A DNA stretch of 15,156 nt from Chloroflexota bacterium (GTDB lineage: Bacteria; Chloroflexota; Anaerolineae; Anaerolineales; E44-bin32), in contig JAPLGR010000091.1 of assembly GCA_026390045.1 (NCBI GenBank), forward strand, positions 1 through 15,156. The letters run 5' to 3'. Position numbers and translations under genes: made by a program. This document shows, one piece after another, positions 1 through 7,755 of the stretch (positions are counted from its first letter, which is position 1; every line of letters begins with the position of its first letter). Under the pieces are notes generated by a model. It did no database searches and was not told the origin of the DNA. It worked only from the letters and a program-made list of their open reading frames with translations.

Positions 1-882
1 ATCGATATCAAGAGCCTGGTGGAGGCGGCGTCCGAGTCGCTGAACCGCCTGCGCACCGATCCTCTGTACACCGACCTGATCGAAAAGTTTGACGAAAGCC
101 TGCCTCACATCGAGGGCATCCTGGCGAAGAAGGAAGAGGGTCGGCCGGTGACGCCCGAGGAGTACTCGGCGCTTACCTCGTTCGTCGAACGCGTCCAGCG
201 CGAGGTCGAAGCGCGGCGCGGGGCGCGGAGACTGGCCTACCTGGAGAAGCTCGCCCAGGTGCGCAGCCAGATCCCGCCCACGGCCTACGAGACGTCGCTC
301 GAGCTGGCCGATCTTCCAGAACGCGTCTTCACTTCGCTCACCGGAGCCGGCTACGACTCGTGCGGCAAGGTGCTCCAGCAGCTCGGCATGAACGAGGACA
401 AGATCCTGTCGCTGGAGGGCTTTGGTCCGAAGGTGGTCGAGGAGCTGCGCGACGTCCTGCAATCTCACCCGTACCCTCAGCCGGAGCCGGAACCTGTTCC
501 AGTTGAGGAGGCCGCGCCTGAGGTGCCAGCGGTCGTGGAAGCCGCTGCCGAGGGTGCGGCGGCGGCGCCGATTGAAGTGACGGCGGAGCTTGAGGGCGAG
601 CCTGTTGTGGCTCCCGAGGCTGGAGCGGCTGTTGAGGGGGCGCCGGCTGATAGTCTGGAGAAGGCGTTCCAGGCCATTGCCCAGCAGATCAGCGCCGTGG
701 CGGCCGAGGGTGCGCTGGAAGAAGAGGAAGAGACGGAAGAGACGGCAACTGGAAAGAAGAAGAAGGGCAAGAAGAAGAAGGCTGCCCGCACCGTCGTGTT
801 CGATGAGGCCACCGGCGGAATGGTGGTCCAGAAGCGGAGGAAGCCCGGTCGTGCCGGTGGCTGGGATGAAGGCGAAGTCTAG
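1..882 (+). CDS. nusA: Transcription termination/antitermination factor NusA, C-terminal part (5' end outside window)
   Basis: The reading frame is open from base 1 and ends at TAG 880-882, giving 293 residues. It begins with IDIKS, which matches the end of the second KH domain of NusA (usually GWRIDIKS). Helical sequence follows, then a helix-hairpin-helix/SAM-like module at about residues 105-153 of the fragment (LPERVF through FGPKVVEELRDVL), of the kind found in NusA C-terminal repeats. The last 140 or so residues are low-complexity: a Pro/Glu/Ala-rich acidic stretch, a Glu run, a Lys-rich run (about residues 253-263), then a basic/Gly tail. NusA binds RNA polymerase and nascent RNA and modulates pausing, termination and antitermination. 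YlxR and IF-2 downstream are its classic operon partners. The NTD, S1 and most of the KH region lie outside the window. Confidence 0.93.
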   Translation: MDIKSLVEAASESLNRLRTDPLYTDLIEKFDESLPHIEGILAKKEEGRPVTPEEYSALTSFVERVQREVEARRGARRLAYLEKLAQVRSQIPPTAYETSLELADLPERVFTSLTGAGYDSCGKVLQQLGMNEDKILSLEGFGPKVVEELRDVLQSHPYPQPEPEPVPVEEAAPEVPAVVEAAAEGAAAAPIEVTAELEGEPVVAPEAGAAVEGAPADSLEKAFQAIAQQISAVAAEGALEEEEETEETATGKKKKGKKKKAARTVVFDEATGGMVVQKRRKPGRAGGWDEGEV

Positions 883-918
883 CCTGCGTCGCGGCACGGA
901 ACGACCTGAGATAGCCTG

Positions 919-1218
919 ATGGCTGCCAAGCGTGCCAAGCCCGTCCGGCACACGCCAGTCCGCACCTGTGTGGGCTGTCGGGAAGTGCTCCCCAAGCGCG
1001 CCCTCATCCGGGTTGTCCGATCGCCGGAGGGGGTGCGGGTGGACGCGACAGGCAAGGCCCCCGGACGGGGGGCCTATCTGCACGACCGTCGGTCGTGCTG
1101 GGAAGCCGGTGTGCGCGGCGCGCTCGCCCGGGCGCTGCGTACAGAACTCACTGAAGCCGACCGCCAGCATCTGGCGGCGGCCATGGAGGCCTTGCCAGAC
1201 GATGGGCAGGCCGCCTAG
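919..1218 (+). CDS. ylxR: YlxR/RnpM family RNA-binding protein
   Basis: A 99-residue protein, the usual size for the YlxR (DUF448) family. It carries both family hallmarks: TCVGCR (residues 16-21) near the N-terminus and GRGAYLH (49-55), followed by a Cys at 60 and a helical C-terminus. In Bacillus and Clostridioides this family has been linked to RNase P modulation (RnpM) and gene regulation; the role here is inferred from the family. It starts at ATG 919, 36 bases after the nusA stop, and ends 102 bases before infB, its usual place. The L7Ae-like gene ylxQ, often present between ylxR and infB in Firmicutes, is absent. Confidence 0.93.
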   Translation: MAAKRAKPVRHTPVRTCVGCREVLPKRALIRVVRSPEGVRVDATGKAPGRGAYLHDRRSCWEAGVRGALARALRTELTEADRQHLAAAMEALPDDGQAA

Positions 1219-1320
1219 ATCGGGCGACGACATCCTGGGTATGTTGGCGATCGTACCCCCGCGCTGAGCCAAGCGCCGGCCGTCGCTCGCCGCTCGACCC
1301 GGATGGTCTGGGAGGTCGGT

Positions 1321-3111
1321 ATGAGCGAGAACGAGCGCAAGGTCCTCGAAATCCCCACCAACCTGACGGTGCGCGACCTGGCGGATCGCTTGAAGGCGAG
1401 CCCGATTGACGTCATTAAGAAGCTGATGCTCAACGGCGTCATGGCGAACATCAACCAGCAGATCGACTACGACACTGCCGCCATTGTGATGGAGGAGTTT
1501 GGATTCGAGGCGCGGCCGGTGGAAGCGCCCAAGCCGGATGCCGTCGCCGAACTGGCTGCCACTGCCGGCTGGCGTCGCTTGATCGGGGATGAGGATCCCG
1601 CGTCGCTGGTGACGCGTCCCCCCGTCGTTGCCATCCTGGGCCACGTCGATCACGGCAAGACGTCGCTGCTGGACGCCATTCGCAAGACGAATGTTGCTGA
1701 AGGCGAGGCGGGTGGCATCACTCAGCACATCGGCGCCTACCAGGTCCGCCACAAGGAACGTCTGATCACGTTTCTGGATACGCCTGGACACGCGGCGTTC
1801 ACGGCGATGCGCGCGCGCGGCGCCCAGGGGGCGGACATCGCGATTCTGGTCGTGGCCGCCGACGACGGAGTCATGCCCCAAACGCGTGAGGCGCTGGCGC
1901 ACATCAAGGCCGCCCGCGTTCCCGTGCTCGTCGCGCTGAACAAGATCGATCGACCGAATGCGAATCCCGAAAGGGTCAAGCAGGAACTGTCGGAAGCGGG
2001 GCTGACGACCGACGAGTGGGGCGGCGAAACCATGGTCGTCCCTGTCTCGGCCAAGCAGGGCACAGGGTTGCCCGACTTGCTGGAAGCGATCGTACTGACG
2101 GCCGACTCGACAGAGATCAAGGCCAATCCGAAAGGCAAGGTGCTGGGGACGGTGATCGAGGCGGAGCTCGACCGGACGCGTGGGCCGATCGCCACGTTGC
2201 TGGTGCAGAACGGCACCCTTCGTGTTGGTGACGTCGTCATTGCCGGCAAGGCGCTTGGCAAGGTCCGCGCCATGTTCGACTTCCAGGGCAAGCCGATCCA
2301 GCAGGCGCCTCCTTCCACGCCCGTGGCGGTGACCGGCCTCTCGGACGTCCCGACAGCAGGTGAGCTGTTCACGCTGGCTGCGTCGGAAAAGGAAGCGCGG
2401 GCGCTGGTGGCCGAGAGGAAAGTCGACTCTCGGGCGCCTGAGAAGCAGTCCGCGGCCCTGACGCTGGACCAGGTCTTTGCGGCAATCCAGGCCGGCAAGG
2501 CTCAGGAGCTACGGCTGATCATCAAGGCTGACGTGCAGGGCTCTCTCGAGCCGATCATGTCTTCGCTCTCAAGCATGACTGCCGGTGACATCAAGGTCAA
2601 CATCCTGCATGCCGCCACGGGCAACATCGGCAATGATGATGTCATGCTTGCTGCGGCTTCCGAGGCGATCATCATCGGCTTCAGCGTCATGGCCGATCCG
2701 GCGGCGCGCCGCCTGGCGGAGGCCGAGGGTGTGGACATCCGCCTGTATGACATCATCTACCGCCTCACGGAGGACATTGATAAGGCACTCAAGGGCATGC
2801 TGGCGCCGGAAGTGCACAAAGTGATCGTCGGGCGGGCGGAAGTGAGGGCGGTCTTCCGCATCCCCAAGCTCGGCAATATCGCTGGCTGCCTGGTGGTGGA
2901 CGGCGACATGAAGCGCAGCGGCCGCTGCCGCGTTCTGCGCGGCGGCGCGGAGATCTACGACGGCTCGATCACCTCGCTCAAGCACGAGAAGGAAGACGAG
3001 CGTGAGGTCCACGCCGGGTTCGAATGCGGGATCGGCATTAAGGGTTTCACCGAGTTCCAGCCGGGCGACGTGCTGGAATGCTATGCTGAGGAAGAGGTCA
3101 GCGCCGGCTGA
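1321..3111 (+). CDS. infB: Translation initiation factor IF-2
   Basis: A 596-residue GTPase that brings initiator tRNA to the 30S subunit and promotes 50S joining. It opens with an IF2_N domain (VRDLADRLK, about residues 17-65). The G domain follows: G1 GHVDHGKT (107-114), G3 DTPGH (153-157), G4 NKID (207-210) and G5 SAK (243-245). Then come the domain II barrel, the IF-2 domain III (IIKADVQGSLEPI region) and the C2 domain that binds fMet-tRNA. ATG 1321 is preferred because GGAGGT lies at 1311-1316; an in-frame ATG at 1303 would place that ribosome site inside the gene. The N-terminal region is very short compared with E. coli IF-2 (890 residues) and contains a single IF2_N module, as in other lineages with compact IF-2. 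Confidence 0.97.
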   Translation: MSENERKVLEIPTNLTVRDLADRLKASPIDVIKKLMLNGVMANINQQIDYDTAAIVMEEFGFEARPVEAPKPDAVAELAATAGWRRLIGDEDPASLVTRPPVVAILGHVDHGKTSLLDAIRKTNVAEGEAGGITQHIGAYQVRHKERLITFLDTPGHAAFTAMRARGAQGADIAILVVAADDGVMPQTREALAHIKAARVPVLVALNKIDRPNANPERVKQELSEAGLTTDEWGGETMVVPVSAKQGTGLPDLLEAIVLTADSTEIKANPKGKVLGTVIEAELDRTRGPIATLLVQNGTLRVGDVVIAGKALGKVRAMFDFQGKPIQQAPPSTPVAVTGLSDVPTAGELFTLAASEKEARALVAERKVDSRAPEKQSAALTLDQVFAAIQAGKAQELRLIIKADVQGSLEPIMSSLSSMTAGDIKVNILHAATGNIGNDDVMLAAASEAIIIGFSVMADPAARRLAEAEGVDIRLYDIIYRLTEDIDKALKGMLAPEVHKVIVGRAEVRAVFRIPKLGNIAGCLVVDGDMKRSGRCRVLRGGAEIYDGSITSLKHEKEDEREVHAGFECGIGIKGFTEFQPGDVLECYAEEEVSAG

Positions 3112-3120
3112 GAGGGACCC

Positions 3121-3501
3121 ATGCCGAGCGATACACGCGTGAGGCGGATTGCGGATCGGATCCGCAACGATCTAGCGGAGGTGCTGTTGCGAAGCGCCTC
3201 CGACCCGCGCCTGGAAGGCGTGACGGTCACCGAGGTCGAGGTCGACCGGGAGCTGGCCTACGCCACCATCTACGTGACCGCGGTGGAGGGGGAAGGGCGG
3301 CGTGAGGATGTACTGCAGGGACTGAAGCACGCCAGCGGCTTTCTGCGCACCTCGCTGGCGAAGCGCATCCCCCTGCGGGCCTTCCCGCAATTGCGGTTTC
3401 GCTGGGACGAGTCGCTTGAGCAGGGATCTCGAATCGATGCCCTGTTGAAGGCGGTTCGGGATGAGGGACAGAAGACCGATGGCGGCCCCGGCCAAGGCTG
3501 A
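3121..3501 (+). CDS. rbfA: 30S ribosome-binding factor RbfA
   Basis: A 126-residue protein of normal RbfA length, built on one KH-like fold that binds the 16S 5' region and helps late 30S maturation. Recognisable family segments are RVRRIADRIRNDLAEVL (7-23), DPRLEGVTVTEVEVDREL (28-45), AYATIYV (46-52), GFLRTSLAKRI (73-83) and LRFRWDESLEQGSRIDALL. ATG 3121 follows the infB stop by 9 bases, with GAGAGGG just upstream. Its 3' end overlaps the start of nrnA by 23 bases, which suggests coupled translation. infB-rbfA-nrnA-truB-ribF is a conserved order in many bacteria. Confidence 0.95.
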   Translation: MPSDTRVRRIADRIRNDLAEVLLRSASDPRLEGVTVTEVEVDRELAYATIYVTAVEGEGRREDVLQGLKHASGFLRTSLAKRIPLRAFPQLRFRWDESLEQGSRIDALLKAVRDEGQKTDGGPGQG

Positions 3502-4447
3502 GGTTGGCAAGGCGCGCCGGAGACTCGCGGCCGCGCACCATGCAGCCGTTGTGTCGCACGAACGGCCCGATGGCGACGCGGTCGGCTCGGCGCTGGCAAC
3601 TGCGCTCAGCCTGCGACTGACCGGCAAACAGGCGGAAGCTGTCTTCCCTGATGGATTGCCGGCCCGCTACCGCTTCCTGCCTGGGGCGGCGACCGTCCGT
3701 CGCGATCTTCCTGCCGGCATCGACCTGATCATCACCGTGGACTGCTCGACGCTGGACCGGCTCGGCCCTGCCGGTGTTGCCGTGCCAGTGGTCAACATCG
3801 ATCACCATCCGACCAATACCCTCTTCGGCCAGATCAACTTGGTGGATGCCCAGGCGTCGGCAACCGCGGAATTGCTGTACAACCTCGCCCCTGGCCTGGG
3901 GCTGCCCATCGATGTGGACGTGGCGACCAACCTGCTTGCCGGGATTGTGACCGACACCATCGGATTCCGCACCGCCAGCACGACGCCGCGTGTGCTGCAG
4001 GCGGCGGCCGACCTGATGACGCGCGGCGCGGCGTTGTCCGATGTCTATGAGCGGACTCTCAACCAGCACAGCCTGTCTGCTCTTCGCTACTGGTCGCACG
4101 GGCTTGGCCGGTTGGAGTGTGAAGGCGGCTTGGTGTGGTGCTCGCTCACCCTCGAGGATCGGCGCGCCGCGCAGTACGGCGGAAATGACGACGCCGACCT
4201 GATCAACCTGCTAGGGACGGTGGATGGGGCCCGGGTGGCTCTCATTCTTGTGGAACAGGCGGACGGAAGGACCAAGGTCAGCTGGCGCTGCCGCGAGGGC
4301 TTCAATGTCGCGCGCCTGGCCGAGCAGTTCGGAGGCGGCGGACATGACCTCGCCGCGGGTGCGATGATCAGTGGAGAGCGCGCCCAGGTGGAACTGACCG
4401 TGCTGTCCGCCACTCGCGCTACGCTGGAGGCCGTCGGACCAGCATGA
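3479..4447 (+). CDS. nrnA: DHH/DHHA1 phosphoesterase NrnA (nanoRNase / pAp phosphatase)
   Basis: A 322-residue DHH-superfamily enzyme. Metal-binding motifs occur in order: DGDAVGS (31-37), Asp88 in ITVDCS, DHH (108-110) and Asp159 in VTDT. The DHHA1 substrate-binding domain ends with GGGGH (285-289) followed by AAG. NrnA-type enzymes degrade very short RNA oligomers to mononucleotides and dephosphorylate pAp; this activity is inferred from the family. ATG 3479 is chosen because GAGGGA at 3463-3468 precedes it; an in-frame ATG at 3461 would add six residues and has a poorer site. It overlaps the end of rbfA, and its stop overlaps the truB ATG in an ATGA arrangement. Confidence 0.92.
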   Translation: MAAPAKAEVGKARRRLAAAHHAAVVSHERPDGDAVGSALATALSLRLTGKQAEAVFPDGLPARYRFLPGAATVRRDLPAGIDLIITVDCSTLDRLGPAGVAVPVVNIDHHPTNTLFGQINLVDAQASATAELLYNLAPGLGLPIDVDVATNLLAGIVTDTIGFRTASTTPRVLQAAADLMTRGAALSDVYERTLNQHSLSALRYWSHGLGRLECEGGLVWCSLTLEDRRAAQYGGNDDADLINLLGTVDGARVALILVEQADGRTKVSWRCREGFNVARLAEQFGGGGHDLAAGAMISGERAQVELTVLSATRATLEAVGPA

Positions 4448-5325
4448 GGGACTTTGGCCTGATCCTGGTCGACAAGCCCGTGGGGCCGACCTCGCATCGT
4501 GTGGTCCACCGTGTCCGGCAGGGAGCGGGGATCCGCAAGGTAGGGCATGCCGGCACGCTGGACCCGCGCGCCTCCGGGCTGCTCGTCCTGTGCCTGGGTG
4601 CTGCGACCCGCCTGAGCGAATACATCTCGGCTTCGTCCAAGTGCTACGAGGCGGTCGTCCGCTTCGGCGCCACCACGCGCACCTATGACGGCGATGGGGA
4701 GGTGGTCAGGCGTTCAGTGGAGCTGCCCTCCCGCGAAGAAGTCGAGGCCGCGCTTCAAGCGTACACCGGGGAGATCCAGCAGGTCCCGCCGCCCTTCAGC
4801 GCCGTGAAGGTCGCTGGCCGACGCGCCTACGACCTGGCGCGCTCCGGGAAAGAGGTCGAACTTGGCCCGCGCAGCGTAACGATCTACGCGCTGCGCGTTT
4901 GCGACTTTCAACCCCCCGATCTGGCGCTGGAAATCGAGTGCTCAGCCGGCACCTACATCCGCTCGCTGGCGCATGACCTCGGCGAGCGCCTCGGCTGCGG
5001 CGGCTATCTGGACGCGCTGCGCCGGACGAAGGCCGGGCCGTTCAGCCTGAGCCAGGCGGTAACGCTTGACCGTCTTGAGAACGCATTCCTCGACGGCACA
5101 TGGGTGTCCTTCGTGCATCCACCGATTGAGGCGCTGCCCGAATTCGCGCGGCTCCAGTTGGATGCGGAGCAGGCGGATCGGATCCGTCTGGGGAACAGCG
5201 TTGCGGCGGCGCCTGGCTCCCAAGGCCTGGCCTGCGCGCTCGATCCGCAGGGCGAGCTGATCGCCATTCTCGAGGCGACGAATGAGGGGCAGGAGTGGCA
5301 CCCGCGCAAGGTCTTCCTGGAGTAG
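4444..5325 (+). CDS. truB: tRNA pseudouridine(55) synthase TruB
   Basis: A 293-residue enzyme that isomerises U55 in the T-loop of tRNAs. The N-terminal signature is intact: LVDKPVGPTSHRVV (8-21), then KVGHAGTLDPRASGLL (32-47), in which Asp40 is the catalytic residue. The FGATTRTYDGDGE segment, the Y..AR.G region and SAGTYIRSLAHDLGE (core fold) are also clear. The C-terminal part resembles the short PUA-like tail of bacterial TruB. The ATG lies inside the nrnA stop (ATGA at 4444-4447), a sign of translational coupling. ribF begins 7 bases after its stop. Confidence 0.95.
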   Translation: MRDFGLILVDKPVGPTSHRVVHRVRQGAGIRKVGHAGTLDPRASGLLVLCLGAATRLSEYISASSKCYEAVVRFGATTRTYDGDGEVVRRSVELPSREEVEAALQAYTGEIQQVPPPFSAVKVAGRRAYDLARSGKEVELGPRSVTIYALRVCDFQPPDLALEIECSAGTYIRSLAHDLGERLGCGGYLDALRRTKAGPFSLSQAVTLDRLENAFLDGTWVSFVHPPIEALPEFARLQLDAEQADRIRLGNSVAAAPGSQGLACALDPQGELIAILEATNEGQEWHPRKVFLE

Positions 5326-5332
5326 TCGCCGG

Positions 5333-6274
5333 ATGTCGCGTTACGACTCACTCGAGGGACTCCACCTGTCGGCCAGCGTGCTGGCCGTGGGTTCGTTCGA
5401 TGGTGTGCATCGCGGCCATCAGGCGCTGATCAGTGCGCTGGTTGAGGACGCGCGCCGTCTTGACCACCCGGCGGTCGTGCTGACGTTCTTCCCTCATCCG
5501 CCGGTGGTCTTGCGCGGCCGACGACCTTCGTTCTACCTGATGAGTCCCGACGAGAAGGCCGAAGCGCTCGCCGCGATGGGTGTGAACATCGTTGTGACGT
5601 TGCCGTTCGACCAGGCGACGGAGCACACGACCGCATCTGACTTCCTCGCGTTGCTGCAGAGTCATCTGAGTTTCAGGGAACTGTGGGTGGGGGAGGATTT
5701 CGCCCTCGGGTACCGGCGTGAGGGCAACCAGCAGTTCCTGGAGCATGCCAGCAGCACCCACGGGTACAGCCTGCACGTCGTCCCCCCATTCCTGATGGGC
5801 GGCGAGGCCGTCAGTTCGACGCGCATCCGCGAAGCGTTGCGCTCAGGCGACGTCGCCCGAGCGGGTGCCTATCTTGGCAAGCCGTTCGCCCTGCCGGGCA
5901 AGGTGACGCGCGGCGTTGGACGCGGCCGCCGGCTGGGCTTCCCGACCGCCAATCTCGAGTTCTGGGATGAGCGCGCCTATCCCGGCGTCGGCGTGTACGC
6001 TTGCTGGGTGAGTGTCGAGGGCCGGCGCTACGCGGCCGTCACCAACATCGGGCTGCGCCCGACATTCGAGCCCGATAACCAGCGCCCCACGATTGAGGCG
6101 CACCTGCTGGATGCCAGCCTGGACTTGTATGATCGGGAGATCACGCTGGTCTTTGTGGAACGCCTGCGTGATGAACGGCGGTTCGGAGACGCGGAAGCCC
6201 TGCGTGGTCAGATCCGGCGCGACATCGCCCGTGCCCGCGAGCTTCTGGGCCTTGGGGGTGAAGGACGTGCCTGA
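5333..6274 (+). CDS. ribF: Bifunctional riboflavin kinase / FAD synthetase RibF
   Basis: A 313-residue two-domain protein that phosphorylates riboflavin to FMN and adenylates FMN to FAD. The N-terminal nucleotidyltransferase domain carries GSFDGVHRGH (20-29) and SSTRIREALRSGDV (161-174). The C-terminal riboflavin kinase domain carries GRRLGFPTANLE (198-209), GVGVYACWV and TNIGLRPTF (237-245), plus the DLYDREI segment. ATG 5333 is chosen because the family begins close to a stretch like SVLAVGSFDG; the frame is open upstream to 5282 but that would overlap truB with unrelated residues. The ribosome site is weak (GGAG about 10 bases upstream), so coupling to truB is likely. Its 3' end overlaps thyX, whose product uses FAD. 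Confidence 0.95.
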   Translation: MSRYDSLEGLHLSASVLAVGSFDGVHRGHQALISALVEDARRLDHPAVVLTFFPHPPVVLRGRRPSFYLMSPDEKAEALAAMGVNIVVTLPFDQATEHTTASDFLALLQSHLSFRELWVGEDFALGYRREGNQQFLEHASSTHGYSLHVVPPFLMGGEAVSSTRIREALRSGDVARAGAYLGKPFALPGKVTRGVGRGRRLGFPTANLEFWDERAYPGVGVYACWVSVEGRRYAAVTNIGLRPTFEPDNQRPTIEAHLLDASLDLYDREITLVFVERLRDERRFGDAEALRGQIRRDIARARELLGLGGEGRA

Positions 6275-7691
6275 CCGTCTCCCTCGACAGGTCTACCTGC
6301 TAACCGCGCGCCAGCTCTCCCCGGAGACCATCGCCGTCACCTTCGCCAAGACGTCGCGTTCGCCGCAGTCGTTCCGTCAGATCGCCGCCGAGCTGTCAGA
6401 CGAGACGTCCGCCGAATTCCACGAGAAGTGGGTGGTCGGCTACGGGCACGCGTCCGTGGCGGAGCATGCCATCCTCCACCTGGCCTTTGAGAACGTATCT
6501 CGCCTCGCGGTGGAGACGATTGAGTCAAACCGCCTGGCTTCGTATACGGAGAAATCCACCCGCTACCAGACCTGGGACGCCGGGAGCTTCCACATCCCGT
6601 CCGAACTGGCAGGCACGCCGCATGAGACGGCCTACTGCCGGACGTGCGAGATGCTGTTCTCGACCTACCGCGATTCGCTGGAGCGCGTGGCATCCGTAGT
6701 GCGCCGTTCCGCCCCGCGCGGCGAGAGCGAGAGTGAGGAACGTTACGACAGCCGCATCCGCTCGCGCTACGTCGATGCATGCCGCTATCTCCTGCCGGCC
6801 GCTTCCCTGGCGAATGTTGGCATGACGGCCAACGCCCGGGTGCTTGAGCACGCGCTGCAGAAGATGCTGGCCAGCCGTCTGGCAGAAGTGCGTTCCATCG
6901 GTGCCGAGGTGAAGGCCGTCGCGATGCGCGAGGTGCCCACTCTCCTCAAGCACGCCGGCCCGTCCGAGTACATGAGTGAGACGGACGCGAAACTGATGCG
7001 GGCCGCACGCGCAGTGCCCACTGCTGAGACGGGCGACTGGCTGAGGCTAACGGCAACGGATCCGCAGGGCGAGGTCCGGGTCCTGGCGGCGGCGCTGTAC
7101 CCGCACAGTGGGGCCGGGATCCGGGCTGCCGAAGAGTACGTTGAGCGCCTGGACAGGGATGAGCGTCGGAAGCTGGGCGAGATGCTTCTCGGGACGCTTG
7201 GCCGCTTCGACGCGCCGCTGCGTGCCCTGGAGCATCAGACGTTCTCCGCCGAGGTCGTGCTGGATCAGGGCGCGTACTTTGAGCTGAAGCGCCATCGGTT
7301 GATGACGCAGACGGCCCAGCATCTCACCGCGGATCTCGGGTATCCCGTGCCGCGCCTGTTGGTGGAAGCGGGTCTTGAGTCTGCATACCATGCGGCCATG
7401 CAGGCGGCCGCTGAGACCTATCAGGTGTTGGCGGCATGGAACCCGGATGTGGCGGCCTATGTTGTGCCGAATGGATTCAACCGCCGGGTCCTGATGACCT
7501 TCAATCTGCGCGAGGCCTACCACCTGATCGAGCTGCGCTCTGCATCCAATGCGCACTTTGCCATGCGGCGCGTGGCGCTGCGGTTGGCCGATGAACTCCA
7601 GCGCGCCACACCTCTGCTTGCCTCATGGTTTCGCCTCCCGGACGGCGCCGACTGGCGGCAGATCGAAGCCGAGCATTTCGCCCGCATCTAG
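6258..7691 (+). CDS. thyX: Tandem two-module flavin-dependent thymidylate synthase ThyX
   Basis: A 477-residue protein, about twice the usual ThyX length of 210-250, that makes dTMP from dUMP using FAD/NADPH and methylene-tetrahydrofolate (family function). Module 1 (about 20-235) has GHASVAEH (63-70) and SNRLASYTEKSTRY (90-103). The latter matches the ThyX signature RHRxxSxNExSxRY except that the first Arg-His is Ser-Asn and the Asn is Thr. Module 2 (about 315-465) has LEH (324-326), a complete RHR (345-347) but TQTAQHLT in place of the rest, and the late ELRSASNAH segment (425-433). There is no ATG near the start; GTG 6258 is used, GTG 6267 is also possible. The start overlaps the ribF 3' end. 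The frame is uninterrupted, so the duplication is real and not a decayed gene. Confidence 0.86.
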   Translation: MKDVPDRLPRQVYLLTARQLSPETIAVTFAKTSRSPQSFRQIAAELSDETSAEFHEKWVVGYGHASVAEHAILHLAFENVSRLAVETIESNRLASYTEKSTRYQTWDAGSFHIPSELAGTPHETAYCRTCEMLFSTYRDSLERVASVVRRSAPRGESESEERYDSRIRSRYVDACRYLLPAASLANVGMTANARVLEHALQKMLASRLAEVRSIGAEVKAVAMREVPTLLKHAGPSEYMSETDAKLMRAARAVPTAETGDWLRLTATDPQGEVRVLAAALYPHSGAGIRAAEEYVERLDRDERRKLGEMLLGTLGRFDAPLRALEHQTFSAEVVLDQGAYFELKRHRLMTQTAQHLTADLGYPVPRLLVEAGLESAYHAAMQAAAETYQVLAAWNPDVAAYVVPNGFNRRVLMTFNLREAYHLIELRSASNAHFAMRRVALRLADELQRATPLLASWFRLPDGADWRQIEAEHFARI

Positions 7692-7755
7692 CCGGCGCCC
7701 ATTCCCCATCGGGAAGAGGAATCCGCCACTGCGTTGCGTTCTGGTATCCGCGGGG

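Noticed and set aside
477..812. Long - strand open frame opposite the nusA tail, Ser/Ala/Thr-rich
   Set aside because: It is the antisense of low-complexity GC-rich sequence; composition mirrors the Glu/Ala/Lys tail of NusA and there is no ribosome site or family signature.
1219..1320. Possible ylxQ (L7Ae-like) gene or an infB promoter between ylxR and infB
   Set aside because: The gap is only 102 bases, too short for ylxQ, and no -35/-10 pair is visible; only the infB ribosome site is clear.
3227..4099. 290-codon open frame on the - strand opposite nrnA
   Set aside because: The + strand carries all DHH and DHHA1 motifs; the antisense product is Arg/Gly/His-rich with no recognisable fold, as usual for shadows in high-GC DNA.
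7702..7715. Small inverted repeat TTCCC-CATC-GGGAA in the gap after thyX
   Set aside because: The stem is only 5 bp and no T-tract follows on either strand, so I do not call it a terminator although one is expected between these convergent genes.
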